A model generated the notes under the pieces. It was not told the origin of the DNA, searched no databases, and saw only the letters and a program-made list of their open reading frames with translations. A DNA stretch of 64,000 nt from Calothrix sp. NIES-4105 (lineage in GTDB: Bacteria > Cyanobacteriota > Cyanobacteriia > Cyanobacteriales > Nostocaceae). Positions 8,771 through 16,304 of this stretch are shown here, in pieces. Every line of letters begins with the position of its first letter. Position 1 is the first letter of the stretch. The stretch covers positions 2,989,614 through 3,053,613 of the forward strand of contig NZ_AP018290.1 in NCBI RefSeq assembly GCF_002368415.1, read 5' to 3'. A program made the translations under genes and the position numbers.

Positions 8771-9994
8771 ATGGAACTTAATCATAGAAGCGACAAAAAT
8801 ATTCTTCAGGATTTCAATGTTTATATCATCATTAGTTTAACCCTGATTCCGATTATGGGTGAACTAACCATTGCACCTATACTCCCAGACTTAGCTAAAT
8901 TATTTAATGTCTCATTGAAGGAAGTTCAATTAGTAATAACCATCTTTTTTCTGCCTGTCATTATTGCTACTCCCATTTTTGGCATACTAGGTGACCGCAT
9001 GGGAATTAAAAAACTCTTAGTTCCTTCTTTGTTACTGTACGCTGTTGCAGGAGGTTATAGCGCTTTTGCTCAGGATTTTCAAACTCTCCTTTGGTGGCGA
9101 TTTATACAAGGCTTAGGTGCTACTAGCTTAAATTTTATGGCCCTTACTATCATCAGTATGATGTATCGGGGCAAAGCCTTGACGACAGTAATGTCTTTAA
9201 ACGTTGGTATAATTGGCATTAGTACGACGATTTTTCCGATTATCGGTGGGGTATTAGGAGGTTTTAGTTGGCGATATCCATTTTTACTAGCAGTTAGTGC
9301 TTTTCCATTGCTAATGTTGGTTTTAATGGTACTCAAATTACCCCAAAAACCCAGTAATAGCCAAAATGCCAATATCAAGATTTACCTGCAAGATACCTGG
9401 AACAGTATTAATAATCCTAGGGTACTAAAACTGCTGTTGACGTTAGGTTTTATATTCGCAGTTCAATCCGGCGCCTTTATAATTTACATCCCAATTTTAG
9501 CAGGAGTTAATCTTGGTGCTTCAGGGTTGATCAATGGCGTGATATTAAGCAGTATGTCAGTATCTGTAACAGTGGTTGCTTTGCAGTTAGGAAAGTTAAC
9601 GCGGCGAATATCAGAAATAAATCTGATTAAAATAGCTTTTATTATTATTGCCATCGCCCTAATAATGATTCCTACAATTCATAATGCCTGGTTGTTAATC
9701 ATCCCTTGTCTTTTATTTGGTGTGGGTGAAGCTTTAGCAATACCTTCTAGCCAAGCATTATTAGCGGAATTAGCAGTGGACAATGTACGAGCTGGATTTA
9801 TGGCGGTGAATGCTGCCGTACAATCAATAGCTCAAGTAGCTGGACCGCTAACGGCAGGAATATTTTTTAGCTTATGGGGAATACAGGGTGTCTTTTGGGG
9901 AACTGCTGGTATTACACTGGCTACATTTGCTTTATTTAATTTTCTGCTAAGTAAGTCGAGTTTAAAAGATAAAAAAATTTCTAGAGAGGTTTAG
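8771..9994 (+). CDS. MFS multidrug-type efflux transporter (DHA1)
   Basis: Major facilitator protein (407 aa) with about 12 hydrophobic segments. The loop after helix 2 has the family motif GDRMGIKKLL and an R-F-I-Q-G-L-G motif follows in helix 4 region (RFIQGLGA). Closest overall to Bcr/CflA/TetA-like drug:proton antiporters. It is transcribed with the vio genes, ending 1 nt before vioC, so self-protection or pigment export is a reasonable inference. Having both an ABC and an MFS exporter in the same biosynthetic operon is noteworthy. Confidence 0.88.
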   Translation: MELNHRSDKNILQDFNVYIIISLTLIPIMGELTIAPILPDLAKLFNVSLKEVQLVITIFFLPVIIATPIFGILGDRMGIKKLLVPSLLLYAVAGGYSAFAQDFQTLLWWRFIQGLGATSLNFMALTIISMMYRGKALTTVMSLNVGIIGISTTIFPIIGGVLGGFSWRYPFLLAVSAFPLLMLVLMVLKLPQKPSNSQNANIKIYLQDTWNSINNPRVLKLLLTLGFIFAVQSGAFIIYIPILAGVNLGASGLINGVILSSMSVSVTVVALQLGKLTRRISEINLIKIAFIIIAIALIMIPTIHNAWLLIIPCLLFGVGEALAIPSSQALLAELAVDNVRAGFMAVNAAVQSIAQVAGPLTAGIFFSLWGIQGVFWGTAGITLATFALFNFLLSKSSLKDKKISREV

Positions 9995-9995
9995 T

Positions 9996-11285
9996 ATGAG
10001 TAAAATTCTAGTTACTGGCGGGGGTCTTGCAGGTTGTTTACTTGCAATTTATTTAGCTCGTAGAGGACATGAAGTCCATGTACTGGAGAGACGCAGCGAC
10101 CCGCAAAAAGACGCTTCTTCATATACCGATCAAGCTTACTTCAGAGGACTTGGTGTCACGATGACAGCAAGAGGAATAAAAGCCGTTCTTGATGCAGGTA
10201 TTCCCAAAAAAGAATTGGAGTTGTGTGGTGAGTCGATAAATGGCATGTCCTTTTTTGTGGGAGGTAAATCTAAAATTCGCAAATTAGAGCCAATAGATAA
10301 CTTATCGCCTTTGTCGTTAGATAGATATGCGTTTCAAAAATTGCTGAACAAATACGCAACTATTAATGGCGTTAACTTTCACTTCGAGCATAAATGTATT
10401 GATGTTAATCTAGAGCAAAAGTCTCTAACTACCCTAGATAAAAATGGCGATTTTAATTATATATCCGGTGACTTAATAATTGGTACAGACGGCGCCCGTT
10501 CAAAAGTTCGTCAAGCCATGCAGAATGCTATCCGTAAATTTGAGTTTCAACAGACATTTTTCAAACATGGCTATAAAAACTTAGTTCTACCTGATGCTAC
10601 TTCTTTAAACTTGCGTAAAGACTTATTACACTTTTTTGGAATGGACTCAAAAGGCTTGTTTTGCGGTCGTGCCGCAACTATTCCAGATGGCAGTATTAGT
10701 TTTTGTATCTGCTTACCTTATGAGGGAGCAGTAAGCTTAAAGATGCAAAATACGCTAGATATCTCCCAATTCTTTTCGCGCTACCTCCCCCCGATGCCGA
10801 AAGACATACACAATGAAATGATCAAGCAGTTCATCGAAAAACCTAGTAATGACTTAATTAATGTATCATCAAGCACATACCATTACAAACAGAATGCATT
10901 GTTACTGGGTGACTCTGCCCATGCAACAGCACCTTTTCTAGGCCAGGGAATGAATATGGCACTAGAAGATGCCCAAATATTTTCTGAGCTTTTAGAAATA
11001 AATCGTGACGATTTTCAAAAAAGCTTGTCTGAATTTACTCAACTTAGAAAAGTCGAAGCAGATGCAATGCAAGATATGGCACGGGCTAATTATGAGGTAT
11101 TAAGTTGCTCAGACCCGATTTTCTTGATGCGTGCAAAATACGCTAACTATATGCACAAGAAATTTCCAGAAAAGTATCCGCCGGATATGGCAGAAAAACT
11201 TTACTTTACCTCTACGTCTTACAGTCAATTGTACTCTTTGCAAAAGAAACAAAATGTTTGGTACAAAATAGGGAGAATACACTAA
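9996..11285 (+). CDS. vioC: VioC, FAD monooxygenase (violacein synthase)
   Basis: Flavin-dependent monooxygenase (429 aa, same length as Chromobacterium VioC) that oxygenates the second indole at C2 and so finishes violacein. Family features are the FAD motif TGGGLAGCLLAIYLARRG, the DG motif IIGTDGARS and the GD motif LLGDSAHATAPFLGQGMN. Long stretches match VioC as I remember it, for example FQKLLNKYA, FEFQQTFF, EKPSNDLINV and the C-terminal KQNVWYKIGR(V/I). It is translated 1 nt after the MFS gene with GAGAGG as SD, and its stop overlaps the vioD start (TAATG). Confidence 0.96.
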   Translation: MSKILVTGGGLAGCLLAIYLARRGHEVHVLERRSDPQKDASSYTDQAYFRGLGVTMTARGIKAVLDAGIPKKELELCGESINGMSFFVGGKSKIRKLEPIDNLSPLSLDRYAFQKLLNKYATINGVNFHFEHKCIDVNLEQKSLTTLDKNGDFNYISGDLIIGTDGARSKVRQAMQNAIRKFEFQQTFFKHGYKNLVLPDATSLNLRKDLLHFFGMDSKGLFCGRAATIPDGSISFCICLPYEGAVSLKMQNTLDISQFFSRYLPPMPKDIHNEMIKQFIEKPSNDLINVSSSTYHYKQNALLLGDSAHATAPFLGQGMNMALEDAQIFSELLEINRDDFQKSLSEFTQLRKVEADAMQDMARANYEVLSCSDPIFLMRAKYANYMHKKFPEKYPPDMAEKLYFTSTSYSQLYSLQKKQNVWYKIGRIH

Positions 11286-12403
11286 TGAAAATACTAGTTG
11301 TCGGAGCAGGACCAGCAGGATTAATGTTTTCTTATCGAATGAAGAAACTCAAACCAGACTGGGATATCAAGGTAATTGAAAAAAATGACATAAACGAAGT
11401 TACAGGATGGGGGGTAGTATTGCCTGGTCGGGCGCCACATCACCCAGCTAACCCATTATCACATTTAGATGATTTTGATCAACTCTCTGCTCAGTATTTA
11501 GAAGAATTTAAGCTGGTTCATTGTGGTCAGAGCAATATGAAAAGCACAGGACTACCAGTGTGTGCTGTAGAAAGACGCGCGTTGCTGGGTTCTCTACAAA
11601 AACACTGTAAGAGACTTGATATAGAGATTGAGTATTCATCTCCTGCGATATCTGAGCCTGAACTGAATAGAGATAACTATGATTTAGTCGTGTTATCAAA
11701 CGGAATTAACCATAAGTCCACCTACTTTAGACAAGAACTGAAACCGGAAATAGAATATGGCAAAAATAAATATATTTGGTATGGCACCAGCAAAACCTTT
11801 GATTCTTTAAACTTAATCTTCAAACATCACCCGAAAGGTATTTTTGTCGCACACGCATATAAATATTCAAACGATATGAGTACCTTTGCGGTTGAGTGCA
11901 GTGAACAAACATATCTAAATGCTGAACTAGATAAACTTTCAGATGAAGAATCTGCTTTCTTTATCGCGCAGGTGTTTGAAGAAGAATTAGAAGGTCACAC
12001 TTTGCAGGGACAAAATGGATTAAAATGGCGGAACTTTATGACTCTCAGTCATCAAAAATCCTATGACCAAAACTTGGTATTATTAGGTGATGCACTTCAA
12101 TCAGGGCATTTCTCCATTGGGCATGGAACAACGATGGCAGTCCTAAGTTCACACATGCTCGTTAAAGCATTGAGTGAATATACCGATATTCCATCTGCTC
12201 TAAAATCATTTGACGCGAAAGTTATCCCACTTATGAGTTTATTCCGCGATCATGCCAACACAAGTCGTTTGTGGTTTGAAAGTATCGAGGACAATATAAA
12301 TCTTAGCACAACAGAACTTGTGGAAAGTTTTGATACACGTCGCAACGCCTTACCACCTTTGCCTAAAGCCCTTGGTCAAAATCTTATGGAAGCACTTAAA
12401 TAG
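11285..12403 (+). CDS. vioD: VioD, FAD monooxygenase (protodeoxyviolaceinate hydroxylase)
   Basis: Flavin monooxygenase (372 aa; Chromobacterium VioD about 373) that hydroxylates C5 of one indole of protodeoxyviolaceinate. It begins MKILVVGAGPAGLMF, keeps VTGWGVVLPGR, HPANPLS, YGKNKYIWYGTS, the GD motif LLGDALQSGHFSIGHGTTMA and ends LPPLPKALGQNL, all close to VioD. The start at 11285 shares one nucleotide with the vioC stop and is preceded by GGGAGA, so an upstream in-frame GTG is not needed. Presence of VioD predicts violacein rather than only deoxyviolacein. Confidence 0.96.
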   Translation: MKILVVGAGPAGLMFSYRMKKLKPDWDIKVIEKNDINEVTGWGVVLPGRAPHHPANPLSHLDDFDQLSAQYLEEFKLVHCGQSNMKSTGLPVCAVERRALLGSLQKHCKRLDIEIEYSSPAISEPELNRDNYDLVVLSNGINHKSTYFRQELKPEIEYGKNKYIWYGTSKTFDSLNLIFKHHPKGIFVAHAYKYSNDMSTFAVECSEQTYLNAELDKLSDEESAFFIAQVFEEELEGHTLQGQNGLKWRNFMTLSHQKSYDQNLVLLGDALQSGHFSIGHGTTMAVLSSHMLVKALSEYTDIPSALKSFDAKVIPLMSLFRDHANTSRLWFESIEDNINLSTTELVESFDTRRNALPPLPKALGQNLMEALK

Positions 12404-12478
12404 GAAACTGACTTTTCACGTTATGTGGAAAAACCAATCTAGAACCTAACCCCCCAACCCTCTTCCCTCGTAGGGAAG

Positions 12479-12644
12479 CTACCGTGTACACACAAGTTTT
12501 TGAAAGTTACTTTTCTTCCCTTTCTTCTCTTTCTTTGTGTCCTTTGTCACGAGCGTGGTTCCTTAAAGAGATAAACCACAAAGGTCACAAAGGGCACAAA
12601 GGGGGGAATATAAGAAGGGTTATAAAGATGTGTGTACACAGCAG
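12479..12644. mobile_element. MITE, copy 1 of 3 (166 bp, ~10-bp TSD)
   Basis: Non-coding element with ends CTACCGTGTACACAC and, inverted, GTGTGTACACAGCAG (the right end is slightly decayed). Its interior is a long imperfect hairpin built on CTTTGTG / CACAAAG and GTGGTT / AACCAC arms. The direct repeat CGTAGGGAAG flanks it at 12469-12478 and 12645-12654, consistent with a target-site duplication. It lies inside a C-rich/G-rich repeat between vioD and the second oxidase gene. Copies 2 and 3 are at 18698-18877 and 61028-61194. Confidence 0.8.
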
Positions 12645-12654
12645 CGTAGGGAAG

Positions 12655-12802
12655 GGGGAGGTATATATTTACTCCCCTCTCCTTGTAGGAGAGGGGTCGG
12701 GGGAGAGGTTCTCAACATGGTGTGATTAGTGAGTAGAGCGGTTGAAACCAAAAACACCGCAGCGCAAATATCAAAATTTTTCCCTAAAACAACGTACATA
12801 TC
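12655..12802. other. Remainder of vioD-LAAO intergenic gap
   Basis: The gap between vioD and the next gene (12404-12802) holds the MITE and, on both sides of it, the halves of a C-rich/G-rich fold-back repeat (ACCCCCCAACCC on the left, CCCTCTCC...GGAGAGGGG on the right, to about 12710). No gene is seen. This gap is where the vio operon and the tryptophan-supply block would be separated transcriptionally. Confidence 0.5.
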
Positions 12803-14350
12803 ATGAGCTATCTTGACATGGACACAAAATCTATGCTGCTTAGTGCCAGATTAGCCAACACTCAACAAGGCAAACATATCACTATTCTAGGTGCAGGCAT
12901 TGCTGGTTTAGTCGCCGCCTACGAACTCGAAAGTATGGGTCACACGGTTAATATCATAGAAGCAAGCCCTCGCATCGGCGGTCGAGTTTGGACACACCGT
13001 TTTGGTAATGACTTAGATGCACCCTACGCTGAACTCGGTGCAATGCGTATACCCAGCGAACACCAACATACTTTACACTATGTGCGGGAAATGGGTTTAG
13101 CTGACAGACTCTGCAAGTTTGTAACAGTTTTTGAAGAAGAAAATGCTTTCATGAACATCGAAGGGCAAATCTTCCGCATGAAAGATGCATCCCGCTTTTT
13201 CCAAGAACGTTACCCAAGTATTTTTACTTTGGAGCGTTACAGTGAAAAAACTAAATTATTCGCAGCATGGTTAAAGACCATCGTCGATACCATCTCGCCT
13301 AATAACTTGCGTGAAAGCTTAGAGCAAGATTTAAAATCCCAATTGATGGATAAATTAGAACGTCTTGATTTAGAGCGTTATTTCAGCGAAGATGGCGAAA
13401 CCATCGACTTACAAAACTTTATTCTAGAAAATCCTGGTTTTCGCGCTCGTTTAAGCAAAGCTTTAGATATGTTTCTCAGTGACATTGTAGTTGAAACCAG
13501 TCACAATTTATTACAAATTGAAGGTGGTATGCAACTAATTATCGACCGTCTGGTAAAATCCATCAATGCTCCAATTAAATGTAACCAGCCAGTTGTAGCT
13601 ATCCGCACTCGCTCAGATTACACAGAAATTGATTATTTAGAAAATGGACGAAGACGCACTCGTCGCTGTGATTATGTATTATGTACAATTCCCTTCTCTG
13701 TAATGCGGAAAATGGAGTTGGAAGGATTTTCGCAGAGGAAATTAGATTCTATCCACAATACTATTTACTGTTCAGCTACAAAGGTGGCTTTTCATACTAA
13801 AGAAAATTTCTGGCAACAACAAGGTATTAAAGGTGGCGCCTCCTTTAGTGGTGCTGGTGTGCGTCAAACTTACTATCCTTCTGTGAAGTTTAATCCAAAA
13901 CGTGGTAGTGCGATGTTAGCTAGCTACACAATTGGCAATGATGCTGACCATTTGGGTAATATGTCCGAAACTGAGCGTCATAAGTATGTTAAGGATGTTG
14001 TTAGCAAGTTACACCCTGAGTTGCAACAAGAGGAGATGATTCAAGATATAGCTTCAATTGCTTGGGGTAATTACGAGTGGAGTGCTGGTGGGTGTACAGT
14101 ACATTGGAGCCATGATATGTCTGACCAGTCCATTCATACTAGTTATTATTTGGAAGCTGCTAAACCACAAAACACTCTGTTCTTTGCTGGCGAACATTGT
14201 TCTAAGTATCCTGCTTGGTTGCAAGGTTCAATTGAGTCAGCGCTGCAAGCGATCTATGATATCGTATCCCACAAAGCTGTAAAAGTTCCGGCTACGCCCA
14301 TTCAAAACAATTTAGAAGTGAGTGGATTTTGTCAAAAAGTAAATTTTTAA
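12803..14350 (+). CDS. Second FAD-dependent L-amino acid oxidase
   Basis: Flavin amine oxidase (515 aa), a paralogue of the oxidase at 88-1566. Shared motifs are ITILGAGIAGLVAAYEL at about residue 26, RIGGRVWTHRFG, ELGAMRIPSEH, CTIPFSVMRKMELEGFS, and the C-terminal FFAGEHCSKYPAWLQGSI. It has a longer N-terminus and C-terminus than the first copy. Its base composition is slightly richer in GC than the first oxidase, so the two genes are not a recent tandem duplication. It is the first gene after the MITE and precedes the FMN reductase and tryptophan-supply genes. It may be a second indole-pyruvate imine source or act on another amino acid; the sequence cannot decide. Confidence 0.85.
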   Translation: MSYLDMDTKSMLLSARLANTQQGKHITILGAGIAGLVAAYELESMGHTVNIIEASPRIGGRVWTHRFGNDLDAPYAELGAMRIPSEHQHTLHYVREMGLADRLCKFVTVFEEENAFMNIEGQIFRMKDASRFFQERYPSIFTLERYSEKTKLFAAWLKTIVDTISPNNLRESLEQDLKSQLMDKLERLDLERYFSEDGETIDLQNFILENPGFRARLSKALDMFLSDIVVETSHNLLQIEGGMQLIIDRLVKSINAPIKCNQPVVAIRTRSDYTEIDYLENGRRRTRRCDYVLCTIPFSVMRKMELEGFSQRKLDSIHNTIYCSATKVAFHTKENFWQQQGIKGGASFSGAGVRQTYYPSVKFNPKRGSAMLASYTIGNDADHLGNMSETERHKYVKDVVSKLHPELQQEEMIQDIASIAWGNYEWSAGGCTVHWSHDMSDQSIHTSYYLEAAKPQNTLFFAGEHCSKYPAWLQGSIESALQAIYDIVSHKAVKVPATPIQNNLEVSGFCQKVNF

Positions 14351-14474
14351 CTACTTATACTTCTATCGTCTCTGCATAAATTAACCAACTAATTCCCAAT
14401 AATATATATAAGTTCCTAAATCCATTAATGTGGAAAGCAAAATCCACAAATATCTGACAAATAAGGAGTTTGAT

Positions 14475-15026
14475 ATGCTGAACATTGTAGCAATTGCTGG
14501 AACCCCATCTCACCCTTCGAGAGCTTACGGAATTCTTGAATATTCTCAAAAAGTCTTACAAATAGAAGGAATATACACTCACATTCTTTCTGTTAGAGAC
14601 TTCCCTGCCGAAGATTTGGTATTGGGACGTTATAATAGTCCGTCTTTAGAGAATGCTGTAGAAATCATGAAAAAGGCAGATGGTGTAATTATTTGTACGC
14701 CAATCTATAAAGCCGCATACACTGGAGTTCTCAAGGCATTCTTAGATTTGCTTCCACAAGATATTTTACAAAACAAGGTTGTTTTACCTATCGGAGTTGG
14801 TGGAACCATTGCCCATCTATTAACAATTAATTATGCTCTCAAACCAGTACTTTGTGCTTTAGGCGCCCAACATACCTTAAGTGGTGTTTATGCCTTAGAC
14901 AAACAAATTCAATGGCAAACAGATGGTTCGGTTTTACTAGATGAAGAAATTGATGAGAGACTTAAAAAATCTTTACATGAACTTGTAAAAATTATCCAAA
15001 ATTCTCGGCAAATGGCAATCTTGTAA
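14475..15026 (+). CDS. NAD(P)H-dependent FMN reductase (SsuE-like)
   Basis: Flavodoxin-fold NADPH:FMN reductase (183 aa). The phosphate loop region is GTPSHPSRAYGILEY near residue 8 and the flavin-binding PIYKAAYTGVLKAFLDLLP lies near residue 78, both like SsuE. The start at 14475 follows a clear AAGGAG SD 6 nt away; an upstream in-frame start lacks one. It would supply reduced flavin. VioC and VioD normally carry bound FAD and use NAD(P)H directly, so its role with them is uncertain; sulfonate use is the other family role but no sulfonate genes are nearby. Confidence 0.85.
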   Translation: MLNIVAIAGTPSHPSRAYGILEYSQKVLQIEGIYTHILSVRDFPAEDLVLGRYNSPSLENAVEIMKKADGVIICTPIYKAAYTGVLKAFLDLLPQDILQNKVVLPIGVGGTIAHLLTINYALKPVLCALGAQHTLSGVYALDKQIQWQTDGSVLLDEEIDERLKKSLHELVKIIQNSRQMAIL

Positions 15027-15097
15027 AGCCATAAATTTGTAAATCATCAATCGGTAAAGTATTACTAACAACAATTCCAGAGGATTAAAAGCAAGCC

Positions 15098-16222
15098 ATG
15101 ATTATTATTATGAAAATCGACAGTCCGACAGAAGAAATTGAGTCAATTTACTCAACACTTCAAAGTTGGGGTATTACTCCAGAAAAATACGTCGGTAAGC
15201 ACAACATTGTAATTGGATTAATCGGAGACACCGAAGAAATAGACATTCGGCAAATTCAAAATTTAAGTCCTTGTATTGAGCGAGTTTTACGAGTGTCAAA
15301 ACCCTTTAAACGGGTTTCTCTAGAATTTCGTCATGGAGAATCATCTTCGGTAGTTGTATCAACCCCGAATGGAGCAGTAACTTTTGGTCAAAACCATCCC
15401 TTGGTAACAGTCGCTGGTCCCTGTTCGGTAGAAAACGAAGAGATGATTATAGAAACCGCGCTAGTAGTCAAAGCTGCGGGAGCGCAATTTTTACGAGGAG
15501 GAGCTTACAAACCCCGTACTTCTCCTTACTGTTTCCAAGGACATGGTGAGAGTGCTTTGGGTTTATTAGCTAAAGCGCGCGAAGTTACTGGTTTAGGAAT
15601 TATTACAGAAGTCATGGATACCGCTGATATTCAGAAAGTGGCAAATGTGGCAGATGTAATGCAAATTGGGGCCCGCAACATGTACAATTTCTCTTTATTA
15701 AAGAAAGTAGCTGCGGCGGGTAAACCTGTACTGCTGAAGCGGGGACTTGGAGCTACTATCGAAGAATGGCTAATGGCTGCCGAGTACATTTTAGCTGCTG
15801 GCAATCCCAATGTGATTTTGTGCGAGCGAGGAATTCGCACTTTTGACCAAAAGTATACTCGTAACACCCTCGACTTATCAGCAATACCAACATTGCGAAC
15901 GCTAACTCACTTACCAATAATGATTGACCCAAGTCACGGTACTGGTAACGCAAAATTCGTACCATCAATGGCAACAGCAGCGATTGTAGCTGGTACAGAT
16001 TCGTTAATGATTGAGGTTCATCCTAACCCATCTAAGGCACTTTCAGATGGTCCTCAATCTCTAAACTTGGAGCAGTTTGAAAGCTTAATGCTAGATATAA
16101 GTAGTTTTGCTAAAATCATGGGACGTTGGCCTCAACATGCTTTGACATCAGCTTTCAAACATTCTACATTCCCGGTTAATTCGCACTTTGCACGTACCTC
16201 AAATACCATGCTGCGCGCTTAG
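15098..16222 (+). CDS. aroF: DAHP synthase (3-deoxy-7-phosphoheptulonate synthase), class I-beta
   Basis: First enzyme of the shikimate pathway (374 aa), joining phosphoenolpyruvate and erythrose-4-phosphate. Residues 1-70 form the ferredoxin-like regulatory domain common in the Thermotoga-type enzyme (MIIIMKIDSPTEEIESI). The TIM barrel follows with GPCSVEN at about 107, LRGGAYKPRTSPY, QIGARNMYNF, LLKRG and the metal-site DPSHGTG. The start is the first ATG, preceded by AGAGGA and matching the usual family N-terminus. It lies 71 nt after the reductase and 82 nt before trpE(G). A dedicated copy beside trpE(G) suggests pathway-specific supply of chorismate for tryptophan. Confidence 0.93.
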   Translation: MIIIMKIDSPTEEIESIYSTLQSWGITPEKYVGKHNIVIGLIGDTEEIDIRQIQNLSPCIERVLRVSKPFKRVSLEFRHGESSSVVVSTPNGAVTFGQNHPLVTVAGPCSVENEEMIIETALVVKAAGAQFLRGGAYKPRTSPYCFQGHGESALGLLAKAREVTGLGIITEVMDTADIQKVANVADVMQIGARNMYNFSLLKKVAAAGKPVLLKRGLGATIEEWLMAAEYILAAGNPNVILCERGIRTFDQKYTRNTLDLSAIPTLRTLTHLPIMIDPSHGTGNAKFVPSMATAAIVAGTDSLMIEVHPNPSKALSDGPQSLNLEQFESLMLDISSFAKIMGRWPQHALTSAFKHSTFPVNSHFARTSNTMLRA

Positions 16223-16304
16223 AATTGCAATCTGGTACTGACGAGCGTGCTGAGAATAAGTGCGCTCTCTAATTATTCATAAAATCGTAACAAAGGTATT
16301 TCCA

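Noticed and set aside
12484-12729. Short open frames across the MITE and C-rich repeats (also 18565-18899 and 61101-61406)
   Set aside because: They translate repeat sequence, are present on both strands and have no SD; they are by-products of the palindromes.
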